A stretch of DNA of 64,000 nt, taken from the NCBI GenBank assembly GCA_905214925.1, contig CAJMOB010000012.1:33526-97525 (forward strand), in the 5' to 3' direction. Position 1 is the first letter of the stretch. Each line of letters begins with the position of its first letter. The translations under genes and the position numbers were made by a program. Shown one piece after another: positions 53,403 through 61,970 of this stretch. Below the pieces are notes generated by a model, which saw only the letters and a program-made list of their open reading frames with translations, did no database searches and was not told the origin of the DNA. This DNA is from Scybalomonas sp905214925 (GTDB taxonomy: Bacteria > Bacillota > Clostridia > Lachnospirales > Lachnospiraceae).

Positions 53403-54551
53403 ATGAGAAACTATAAAAAATTTTCAAAAAAGACTTCCGCTCTCTTTTTATCATTGATAGTAACAATGACTTCCACAATTGCACTTCCTTCCACTATATC
53501 TGCTGCTACCATCAAATTAAATAAAACAACAGCTACCATTCAAGTTGGAAAAAAGACAACGTTATCCGTAAAAGGCACTTCTAAAAAAGTAACTTGGAGT
53601 AGCAAAAACCGCACCATTGCTTCTGTTAATAAAAAAGGGGTTGTTACTGGTAAGAAAAAAGGAACAACCTATATTTATGCGAAAGTAGCGGGAAAAACAC
53701 TCCGTTGTAAAATAACCGTAAAGGCAAAAACTGCCTCTTCTTCTACAAGTGCTTCTACTTCCATTGTTGTAAATGGAACTTCTTTAAAACTTGGCGATTC
53801 AGTCAGCACATTAAAAACAAAATTTGGGGAACCTGCTCGCATTGATAAAAGCATTTATTCTTTTGACTATTATATTTATAATAATAAAGATTATAAACAT
53901 TTCTTTATGGCAGGTGTACAAAATAATAAAGTTGTAGCACTTTATAGCGATACGGCTACTTTCCAAGTGGGACAATTAAATCCCTCTTGCTCCATTAACA
54001 AGGTAAATAGTATTTTAAAGACTTCCATTTCTTCTACAGAAACAGAGGCTTTTGTTACTTCAAATGGATTAAATTATCATTTACTCTTTGATCAGCTTGG
54101 CGAGAAAAATTTAGTAGGTGTTCTTGTTTCTTCTGTTCCTCTTACACAAAAAACACGTACCTCTACCATTTTAGCCGCAGAAGAAAAGGAAATTTTTGAT
54201 CTTTGTAACTCCGCCCGTGTTCGAGAAGGTCTCTCTCCTTTTACTTGGTCTGATAAAGCCGCCACCGCCAGCCGCAATCACAGTACTGATATGATGAAAA
54301 ATAACTATTTTTCTCATACAAGTCCTTCTGGATCAACGCCTGCTACTCGTATGACAAACGCAGGAATTTCTTGGAGAAGTGTTGGCGAAAATATCATCGC
54401 AGGATACAAGGACGGTATCTCTGCAAATAATGGCTGGCTTAATAGTTCTGGTCATCGTAGCAATATGTTTGGCAACTTCACTTATTTAGGTGTTGGTGGT
54501 GCAACTGGTGGAAGCTACGGAATCTACTTTACGCAAGGATTTTATTCTTAG
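53403..54551 (+). CDS. Secreted CAP-domain protein with BIG2-like domain
   Basis: About 382 residues. Signal peptide (about 1-34), bacterial Ig-like BIG2 domain (about 36-110: LNKTTATIQVGKKTTLSV), a CAP-associated domain (about 125-245), then a C-terminal SCP/CAP domain with NSARVREGLSPFTWSD, RNHSTDMMKNNYFSH and GHRSNMFGNFTYLGVG (in part). ATG 53403 gives a better signal peptide; ATG 53376 is possible. An extracellular protein of unclear function, convergent with the bgl operon and divergent from thrS. Confidence 0.87.
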   Translation: MRNYKKFSKKTSALFLSLIVTMTSTIALPSTISAATIKLNKTTATIQVGKKTTLSVKGTSKKVTWSSKNRTIASVNKKGVVTGKKKGTTYIYAKVAGKTLRCKITVKAKTASSSTSASTSIVVNGTSLKLGDSVSTLKTKFGEPARIDKSIYSFDYYIYNNKDYKHFFMAGVQNNKVVALYSDTATFQVGQLNPSCSINKVNSILKTSISSTETEAFVTSNGLNYHLLFDQLGEKNLVGVLVSSVPLTQKTRTSTILAAEEKEIFDLCNSARVREGLSPFTWSDKAATASRNHSTDMMKNNYFSHTSPSGSTPATRMTNAGISWRSVGENIIAGYKDGISANNGWLNSSGHRSNMFGNFTYLGVGGATGGSYGIYFTQGFYS

Positions 54552-54572
54552 TCTTTTGGATAAGACAAATAA

Positions 54573-54612
54573 CAAAAAATAAGAAGCTCGAAAAGAGCTT
54601 CTTATTTTTTAT
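54573..54612. terminator. Convergent terminator
   Basis: AAAAAATAAGAAGCTC paired with GAGCTTCTTATTTTTT between the CAP gene and the beta-glucosidase gene. Confidence 0.9.
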
Positions 54613-54638
54613 TGCCAGTGTAAGCAATATTATTCTCC

Positions 54639-56069
54639 TTATTTTACACAATCTCCATTTGTTTCTATCACTTTTTGATACCAAGCAAATGATTTTTTTG
54701 GAATTCTTTTTAATGTTCCATTTCCTGCATTATCTTTATCAACATAGACAAATCCATATCTTTTCTTCATTTCACCAGTGGAAGCACTAACAAGATCGAT
54801 CCAACCCCATGGAGTATAACCAATGAGATCCACACCATCTTCTTCTACTGCATTTATCATCTCTTTTATATGTGCTTGTAAATAAGTGATACGATATTCA
54901 TCATCTATCGTTCCATCCTCTTTTACCTCATCCACAGCTCCAAGCCCATTTTCAACAATAAATAATGGTTTTTGATAGCGATCATAAAGAGCATTCATTG
55001 TAATGCGAAGTCCCATCGGATCAATTTGCCATCCCCATTCACTTGCTTTTAAATAAGGATTTTTAAGAGATTTTATAACATTACCACCCGTTGATACTCC
55101 TGCATTTTTATCCGCACTTGTAAGACGAGAAGAATAGTAACTAAATGCAATGAAATCGACCGTATTTTCTGATAGAATCTTTTCATCTCCCTCTCGCATT
55201 TTTATTTGAATCCCTTCTCTTTCTAATTTCTTTAATGCATATGCTGGATAAGCACCTCTTGACTGAACATCAATAAAGAAATAGTTATCCCGATCCCGTT
55301 TCATAGCTTCAAATACATCCTCTGGTTTACAAGTGAGAGGATAAAATTGTCCTGCTGCTAACATACAACCAACTTGATTTTTCTCATCAATTTCATGGGC
55401 TAACTTTGTAGCAAGAGCAGAAGCTACTAACTCATGATGAGCCGCTTGATATTTGATTTCCTCTTGGTTTTCTCCTTCTTTAAAACGAATTCCTGCACCC
55501 ATAAAAGGAAGATGCATTAACATATTGATCTCATTAAATGTCATCCAGTATTTTACTCTTCCTTTGAATCTTGTGAACAAAACTTTGCAGTAATTCAAAT
55601 AGCAATCAATTAACTCTCGACTTCTCCAAGAACCATACTTTTCCTCTAATGCCAATGGTACATCAAAATGACAAATTGTAATAACAGGCTCTATATGGTA
55701 TTTCAATAATTCATCAATCACATTTTCATAAAAGGCAAGCCCTTCTTCATTTGGCTCTTTTTCTTCCCCTGTTGGAAAAATTCTTGACCATGCAATAGAA
55801 AAACGATAACACTTAAATCCCATCTCTGCCATAAAAGCAATATCTTCTTTCCAATGATGATAAAAATCAATTGCTTCATGAGAAGGATAATAAGAATCTT
55901 TTGGCAACTTATGATAGTCAAACTTTCCTTCCATTACAGCTCTTCTATTTTCTCCCCATGGAATCACATCCACAGTACCAAGCCCCTTATTTCCTTCCAA
56001 ATAACCACCTTCACATTGGTTTGCAGCTGTCGCTCCTCCCCATAAAAAATCCTTTCTTAAACCACTCAT
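54639..56069 (-). CDS. 6-phospho-beta-glucosidase (GH1)
   Basis: 476 residues. N-terminal FLWGGATAANQCEGG, general acid/base Glu in MTFNEINML (NEI instead of NEP), nucleophile Glu in IVENGLGAVDE. Hydrolyses phosphorylated beta-glucosides delivered by the PTS gene directly upstream. ATG 56069 with AAAGGGTG upstream is preferred. The last gene in the licT-bglP-bglA operon. Confidence 0.92.
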   Translation of the reverse strand: MSGLRKDFLWGGATAANQCEGGYLEGNKGLGTVDVIPWGENRRAVMEGKFDYHKLPKDSYYPSHEAIDFYHHWKEDIAFMAEMGFKCYRFSIAWSRIFPTGEEKEPNEEGLAFYENVIDELLKYHIEPVITICHFDVPLALEEKYGSWRSRELIDCYLNYCKVLFTRFKGRVKYWMTFNEINMLMHLPFMGAGIRFKEGENQEEIKYQAAHHELVASALATKLAHEIDEKNQVGCMLAAGQFYPLTCKPEDVFEAMKRDRDNYFFIDVQSRGAYPAYALKKLEREGIQIKMREGDEKILSENTVDFIAFSYYSSRLTSADKNAGVSTGGNVIKSLKNPYLKASEWGWQIDPMGLRITMNALYDRYQKPLFIVENGLGAVDEVKEDGTIDDEYRITYLQAHIKEMINAVEEDGVDLIGYTPWGWIDLVSASTGEMKKRYGFVYVDKDNAGNGTLKRIPKKSFAWYQKVIETNGDCVK

Positions 56070-56153
56070 AATATCACCCTTTCTCATACTCAAATTTTCT
56101 TATTATTACTTTTTCGTACATAAAAATCATTTTTTAAGTTTATTACATTTCTT

Positions 56154-58058
56154 TTATTTAATTACTTTTATTAATTCATCTCCTGCTACTATATCGCGTC
56201 CATCAATGCTTAATACTGTCCCATATTCAAAAGAATTACTAATAATAACAGGGGTAATAACATCGTACCCTTCTTCTTTTATTTTATCAATATCAAACTC
56301 AACAAGTGGTGCACCTACTTCCACTCGATCTCCTGATTTTGCAATGGCTTTAAAATGTTTTCCACCAAGCTTTACCGTATCAAGCCCAATATGAATTAAC
56401 ACTTCTACTCCATCATCAGACTTTAATCCAATCGCATGTAATGTATCAAAAATATTTACAACAGTACCATTGATTGGAGAAACGGCAAGCCCCTCTTCTG
56501 GAATAATAGCAACTCCTTTTCCTAAAATTTCTTCTGCAAAAGTTGGATCATTCACTTCTTTTAATGGCACTGCCTTTCCTGTCACTGGTGCATAGACTGT
56601 CATTCCACCTTCCATTTTTGGAACATTTTGTCTTTCTTTTTTCTCCGCTGTTTCTTTTTCCACTTCCTTATTTTCTTGTTGTGTTTCAACCTCTTCCACT
56701 GGATCTTTATATAAAATAAATGAAATAACAAACGCTACTACAAAAGCAATGGCAGTTCCTATAATCGCCATATAAAAACTTCTTAAACTATCTTCCCCAA
56801 TATAACTTGGAAGAGTTAATAATCCAGGGGAACCTCCTGCATAGTTACGAACTCCCATAAGCCCTACAAAAAATCCGCCGACACCACCACCTATCATAGA
56901 CGCATAAAGTGGAGTTCTGAATCGTAAGTTAATACCATATAATGCTGGTTCTGTAATTCCACATACTGCGGTAATTCCTGATGAAAAAGCTAGCTGTTTG
57001 ATCTCAGATACCTTACTTTTTACTCCAACAGCAAGTGTTGCTCCTCCCTGCGCAATATTGGAAGCTAAGTTACTTGGATACACCATTGTATCATATCCTA
57101 GCGTCATACGATTGTTAATACCAACTGGAATAATAGCATAATGCGTTCCTGTCATAACAAGAAGTGGGAATAATGCTCCTAATAATGTTGTGACAATCCA
57201 TCCATAACTTTCCATTGCACGCAATCCATCTGCGATAAAGTTACTGATAATATATCCAACTGGGCCTAGTACAGAAAGCATAACAATACCACATACTAGC
57301 GCAGTAATTAATGGTTTTGTAAAAAATTTAACTGCTTTTGGAGATACTCTATCCGCAATCGGCTCTACTAATGACATAAACCAAACAGTTAAAATAATTG
57401 GAATAACAGAAGAAGAATAACTTGCATTATAAATAGGAATCGCAAATAAATGAATCGATTCTCCTGCTTCTTTCGCTGTCGTTACCATGTTAATAAAATT
57501 TGGATGCAATAACATACCACCTAACATCATTGCTAGATATGGATTACATTTAAATTTCTTTGCAGCCGAATTGGCAAGTAAAATAGGCAAGAAATAAAAA
57601 GTAGCATCACCCATAAAATTTAAAATCTGATAACTTTGTTGATCAGAACTTACCAGTTTTAGTGCCACAAGCAAAGAAAGCACGGCTTTTAACATACCCG
57701 CTGCCGTTAATGCTGGCAAAATTGGTGTAAAAATTCCTGATAAAGTATCGATAGCTCTTGCACCAAGACTTTTTTTCTCTTCCTCTTTTTGCTTTTCTCC
57801 CTTTCCTTCTTGAATATTTGCCATTTCGACTAATGGTTTATAGACACTTCCAACATCACTTCCAATAATAATCTGATATTGGCCTCCACTGCTAACAACG
57901 CCCATAACGCCTTTTAATTTTTTGATTTCTTCTGTTTTTGCTTTTTTCTCATCTTTTAAGTTAAAGCGTAATCTCGTAGCACAATGAGTCAAACCATCAA
58001 TGTTCTTTTCGCTACCAACAAGTTCTAAAATACTCTTAGCTAAATCCTTGTAATTCAT
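56154..58058 (-). CDS. bglP: PTS beta-glucoside transporter, EIIBCA
   Basis: 634 residues in order EIIB (about 1-85, phospho-Cys in DGLTHCATRLRF), EIIC (about 105-450, GTHYAIIPVGINN and GITEPALYGINLRF) and EIIA (about 485-634, LIHIGLDTVKLGG). GGAGG lies before ATG 58058; the longest frame crosses the leader terminator and is rejected. Imports beta-glucosides with phosphorylation. Confidence 0.93.
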   Translation of the reverse strand: MNYKDLAKSILELVGSEKNIDGLTHCATRLRFNLKDEKKAKTEEIKKLKGVMGVVSSGGQYQIIIGSDVGSVYKPLVEMANIQEGKGEKQKEEEKKSLGARAIDTLSGIFTPILPALTAAGMLKAVLSLLVALKLVSSDQQSYQILNFMGDATFYFLPILLANSAAKKFKCNPYLAMMLGGMLLHPNFINMVTTAKEAGESIHLFAIPIYNASYSSSVIPIILTVWFMSLVEPIADRVSPKAVKFFTKPLITALVCGIVMLSVLGPVGYIISNFIADGLRAMESYGWIVTTLLGALFPLLVMTGTHYAIIPVGINNRMTLGYDTMVYPSNLASNIAQGGATLAVGVKSKVSEIKQLAFSSGITAVCGITEPALYGINLRFRTPLYASMIGGGVGGFFVGLMGVRNYAGGSPGLLTLPSYIGEDSLRSFYMAIIGTAIAFVVAFVISFILYKDPVEEVETQQENKEVEKETAEKKERQNVPKMEGGMTVYAPVTGKAVPLKEVNDPTFAEEILGKGVAIIPEEGLAVSPINGTVVNIFDTLHAIGLKSDDGVEVLIHIGLDTVKLGGKHFKAIAKSGDRVEVGAPLVEFDIDKIKEEGYDVITPVIISNSFEYGTVLSIDGRDIVAGDELIKVIK

Positions 58059-58078
58059 AAAATTCCTCCTTTTTATTA

Positions 58079-58113
58079 GAACAAAGTGTGCGCCCAACAC
58101 TCTATAACATAAA
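58079..58113 (-). repeat. Post-terminator short repeat
   Basis: Minus strand TTTTTTATGTTATAGAGTGT, then GCGCACACTTTGTTCT. Same position as other copies: after the T-run of a leader terminator and just before the gene. Confidence 0.55.
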
Positions 58114-58172
58114 AAACACCTAAACAAAGAAATCTCTTTTTCTTCATTTAGGTGTTGCCTTTCGTAACAATC
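58110..58172 (-). promoter_or_regulatory. Short RAT and terminator before bglP
   Basis: GGATTGTTACGAAAGGCAAC (minus strand, 58153-58172) resembles a RAT with a shortened loop. The terminator pairs AACACCTAAA with TTTAGGTGTT, followed by T6. It begins two bases after the antiterminator stop. Confidence 0.65.
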
Positions 58173-58174
58173 CT

Positions 58175-59005
58175 TTACATTGTAATTCTTTTTATATGAA
58201 CGGTTAAATAAACAAGCTCATCTTCTGTCATTTCTCGATGATATTCTTTTTTTACATATTCTCTTACCTTTAAAGCACATTGATACTCGGTTTTATACTG
58301 CTCTTTTAACACTTGTAAAAACTCTGTATCGTCTCCTTCTATCTCCATTCCTGTTAAAATGCGATTTACTAAAAACTTTAAATGAGTGAGAAATCGCTCA
58401 TAATGTATGGAATATTCATCTAACTCTTTTTGAAAATGATATTTTACAATATTCACAATATTTTGTATCATTTTTGTCATTTCTGTTGTTTGACGCATTT
58501 CCATACAGTCCATAGACGCATTAACAAGATGAAGGGCTATAAAACCAGCCTCATCTTCTGGTAACACAATACCAAGCCTTCTTTCAATAATGGAAAGGGC
58601 TTCTTTTCCTACAAGATATTCGTGGTTATAAAATCTCTTAATCTCCCAAAGTAAAGCATTGCTCACCTCAATCCCTTGCTTTGCTCTTTGAATGGAAAAA
58701 CTAATGTGATCGGTTAATGTGATATAAATATTATCACTTAATTTTTTTCCAAGAGAAAATTTTGCATAATGAATAATTTCATTTGCAACTTGAACATGCT
58801 CGAGAGGAGTTTTAGAAAGTAATAGTTTTAACTGTTCTAAATAATCTTTTTCATCATATTTATAAATTTTTTCAATCTTACTCTCTTCGATTGCGTCGCC
58901 TGATTTTTTCTTAAATCCAAGACCACAGCCCATAACAAGCACTTCTTGTCCACTTTCATCTTGTGATTGTACTAAATTATTATTAATTACTTTTATAACT
59001 TTCAT
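58175..59005 (-). CDS. licT: BglG/LicT-family antiterminator
   Basis: 276 residues. RNA-binding domain (KVIKVINNNLVQSQDE) and two PRD domains with HISFSI and ALHLVNAS His motifs. Start at ATG 59005 matches the family N-terminus; 59023 is the alternative. The gene lies between two RAT/terminator sites, so it probably controls both itself and bglP-bglA. Confidence 0.9.
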   Translation of the reverse strand: MKVIKVINNNLVQSQDESGQEVLVMGCGLGFKKKSGDAIEESKIEKIYKYDEKDYLEQLKLLLSKTPLEHVQVANEIIHYAKFSLGKKLSDNIYITLTDHISFSIQRAKQGIEVSNALLWEIKRFYNHEYLVGKEALSIIERRLGIVLPEDEAGFIALHLVNASMDCMEMRQTTEMTKMIQNIVNIVKYHFQKELDEYSIHYERFLTHLKFLVNRILTGMEIEGDDTEFLQVLKEQYKTEYQCALKVREYVKKEYHREMTEDELVYLTVHIKRITM

Positions 59006-59102
59006 ACCAAGTTTCACTCCCATTCCTCGCTTCTTCTTATGTTTTTAAAGGAAGTTCTCCAACTATTTAAATATTTGTCTTATATCTTTTTTATCATACA
59101 AA

Positions 59103-59235
59103 AAAAGACTATCCTCTTGTAACATAAGTTCACTTTGAATGAGCCTTTTAGTAACAAGTGGTATAGCCTGCCTAACCAGTAACAATCCAACTATATAACT
59201 AATATTATTATAGTAATAGTTTATTCTTTTGTCAA
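59103..59235 (-). promoter_or_regulatory. Consensus promoter, RAT and terminator before licT
   Basis: Promoter TTGACA (59230-59235), 17 bases, TATAAT (59207-59212): a perfect sigma-A match. RAT GGATTGTTACTGGTTAGGCA at about 59169-59189. Terminator arms GGCTATACCACTTGTTAC and GTTACAAGAGGATAGTC, followed by T7. Confidence 0.85.
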
Positions 59236-59350
59236 TCTTTATTTTTCATATTTTTTTTATTCCTATTTTGTTATAATATTAACTAATTTTTTTTAAAAAT
59301 AAGATTATTTTTTTATTTATTCTTCCTTCTTGTTCTATTCCCTTGTATGC

Positions 59351-59530
59351 AAAGGAGCTATCCCCACACTTAGGATAACTCCTTTATCTACAGAACAAAG
59401 TGTACCTTTCACACTCCTCGCGACTTTCGATAACTTCTAGCAACGTACACTTTGCCGCGCGGTCGCAGTTTACGAAGTAAAATTTTCCCCATTGCGACCT
59501 GCGCATCCTTCGCACGTAGTGCTTTTCATA
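59351..59530. other. GC-richer structured intergenic segment
   Basis: A terminator-like AAAGGAGCTATCC/GGATAACTCCTTT hairpin (59351-59385) comes first. Then AAAGTGTAC (59398-59406) and GTACACTTT pair across 38 bases. GGTCGCA and TGCGACC (59469-59503) pair next, followed by GCGCATCCTTCGCAC. Clearly richer in G+C than its surroundings. Could be a small RNA or a degenerate mobile repeat. Confidence 0.4.
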
Positions 59531-59543
59531 TGCTCTCGTTCAA

Positions 59544-59642
59544 TTAACGAATTCTATCAAGAACTTCTAAAAATCTTTTCACTGATACATTTTTTCTATA
59601 TAATACAAATCCTAACATTTCAATTGAGTTTAATTCTACCAT
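59544..59642 (-). CDS. Small ORF, 32 residues
   Basis: MVELNSIEMLGFVLYRKNVS is its start, ending FLEVLDRIR. AGAAAGGAAG lies about 6 bases before the ATG. Amphipathic helical composition. No family recognised and no cognate neighbour. The clean ribosome binding site makes it more likely than most short frames here. Confidence 0.4.
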   Translation of the reverse strand: MVELNSIEMLGFVLYRKNVSVKRFLEVLDRIR

Positions 59643-60095
59643 AACAATCTTCCTTTCTTACTTGACAATCTTTTTATTTATTTTATATTTCAACAATTTT
59701 TCTTTCGTATTTGCTTATCTTCTTTACATGTATTATTCTATCACATTTTTACAGAAAGGACATTGTAAAACGGTTTTTAAAAATTGCAATTTGACCTCAT
59801 ATATTTATCTTGCAAAGTGATATCTCTTTCTATTTTGCACACTATTTCTTATGTATTTTCTATTGAATTCTCCAGTTTTTATTGATTTTCAACATTTTAT
59901 GATATATAAACTCTTTCTTCACCATTTATATATATTGCAATTCAAACTTTAAACTCTTATATTTATATGTATCTAAATGCAATCTTCAAATCCATTGATT
60001 CCCTATGAGAACTCTTCTCTTTTCTTTCTGAAAGATTGCTTTATGTTCTTGATTTTTCGATAACTTTTCTTACATAATGCCTGTTTCTCCATATC
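59643..60095. other. Gene-free AT-rich stretch
   Basis: 453 bases upstream of the small ORF and downstream of the GH31 remnant. A TAGAAT-like -10 for the small ORF occurs near 59733. Nothing else supportable. Confidence 0.35.
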
Positions 60096-61681
60096 TTATA
60101 ATAATCTTGCAGTTAAAATTTCTAATAACGCTCCACTTAAATCTTTATCCAAATCCATTGTATGAAGCTGTGAAATCGTTGTTGCAACTGCTTGTTCTTT
60201 TTTTATCATTGTATATAAACTGTCTTTTAAACGAAATGCAATCTCGGCTTGATTTAAGAAATGAAATACTCGTTCTATTACTTGATTATTCTGTACCTCT
60301 ATAAGGTTTTCCAAACAAATTTGTATCGTTTGATTGGTATCTATCTTTGGTAATTTTATGAGAACTGTTCTTTTCTCTTGATCATAAGTTGCTTTTACAA
60401 CGATTGTATCTTCCCCTACTTTTACTCGAACCTCTTCTTCTCCGATCTCATATCCATAAAGTTCTATCATATAACTTCTTTGTTTTGGAATCAGACATTG
60501 CTCTCCTTGAACAGAGGCAATTTTAAAACTTTTCTCATCATTTTCCCTATATTCCATTGTCGTCATAGCACAAATCCCTTGTTCATACCTACAAGTTTCA
60601 TTGTCATCTTCATATAAGGTAAACTGCCCATCCTTCCCTGCAAATATTTTTATATGCAAGGAGTCTGGATTTCTTCCAACTTGTGTAGCTGAAATCTCTT
60701 CTGTAAATGGAAGAATTCCTCCTGCCTTTGCCAACACCGGAATACTTTTTAGTGTTCGATACATATCCAATGTTCGATCGCCGTCATAGACCATTCCTGT
60801 ATCGAGATCATACCATATTCCTTCTGGTAACCAAACCGTAACTTTTGCAACATTTAATCCTTCTATCCTTTTTGTTGTAATCGGAGCTACGATCATTTCA
60901 CTGCCAAAGAAATATTGATTTTTTACTTGATATGCCTCTTCTTTTTCTGGATATTCATAGTACATTGGCATAATAAGAGGCATTCCCTCTTGATAGTTTC
61001 GATAATTCATCGTATACAAATATGGTAACATTTTATGACGTTGTCTTAATGCCTCTCCCATCACAACTTCTGTTTCCTTTTTAAATCTCCAAGGCTCTTT
61101 TCCATTAAATTCACTACAAGAACTATGCAAACGCATAATTGGTGAGTAGATTCCAAGCTGTGTCCACCTTGCCATCATTTCATCATCCTTATAGCCCATC
61201 ATATGTCCACCAATATCATGGCTCCACCAACCATATCCAATATTCGAAGCGGTTGCTGTAAAATATGGCTGGAACTGCAAGGAATCCCATGTTGTAATCG
61301 TATCCCCTGAAAATCCAACTGGATAGCGATGACTGCCTACTCCTGCATATCTTGAAAATGTCATTGGACGCTTTCCATTTCGTTTGCTATCTAAAAAATG
61401 AAAATGATTTAAAATCCACAATGGATCAAGCCCTTCTATTTTTGTAGTACTTCCTTGTTGCCAATCGATCCACCAAAAATCCACACCTTCTTCCTCTCTT
61501 GGATGATGTAAATATCGAAAGTATGCTTCTATAAACTTTGGATCTGCTAAATCACATACGACTGGATCTTCTTGTTCATAAGCAACGTCCATCGCCTTTG
61601 CCATCTCTTCATACATTTCTTCATGACCTCGCACACCATCCGCTGGATGCACATTTAAAGTTACCTTCATTCCTCTCTCAG
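60096..61681 (-). pseudogene. Glycoside hydrolase family 31, N-terminally truncated
   Basis: About 528 residues of a GH31 alpha-glucosidase-type enzyme. The family sequence starts at ERGMKVTLNVHPADG, runs through the nucleophile region DFWWIDWQQG, the RYAGVGSHRYPVGFSGDT acid/base region, SHDIGGHM and the C-terminal beta domains. Roughly 200-250 residues (the N-terminal beta domain and early barrel strands) are missing. The 23 codons before it are the antisense of a LacI-family remnant. There is no ribosome binding site. It is a rearrangement product and presumably inactive. Confidence 0.85.
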
Positions 61682-61828
61682 AACATTTCACAAAAAGCAT
61701 CATTAGCCGCGAAACTATTGTTAGAAAAAATTCAAACTGGAACTTTATCAACATCTTCCAAACAAAAAACCGACGTCATTATTGTGGAAAGAGACTCTGT
61801 TATTGCTCTACCTAATAAAAAACATTAA
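61682..61828 (+). pseudogene. C-terminal remnant of a LacI-family regulator
   Basis: The plus strand reads NISQKASLAAKLLLEKIQTG, then a strand VIIVERDSVIALPNKKH and TAA. This is the typical end of a LacI/GalR effector domain. DNA-binding domain and most of the protein are missing; the sequence stops at the junction with the GH31 gene on the opposite strand. Confidence 0.7.
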
Positions 61829-61921
61829 CAAGAAAAACATTGCAGGAACTTATCACATTCATAGGAAATATTCAAATAGAACTATACTATTCCTACTTAT
61901 CTTATATCTTTCATATAAATG

Positions 61922-61961
61922 AAAAGGAGCTATCTCTTCTCTTAAGATAGCTCCTTTTTTA
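61922..61961 (-). terminator. Terminator of the second thrS
   Basis: AAAAGGAGCTATCT paired with AGATAGCTCCTTTT. Similar in sequence to the hairpin at 59351-59385. Confidence 0.8.
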
Positions 61962-61970
61962 TAAAAAAGA

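Noticed and set aside
59735..59790. cre (CcpA) site TGTAAAACGGTTTT
   Set aside because: Spacing differs by one base from the cre consensus; too weak to claim.
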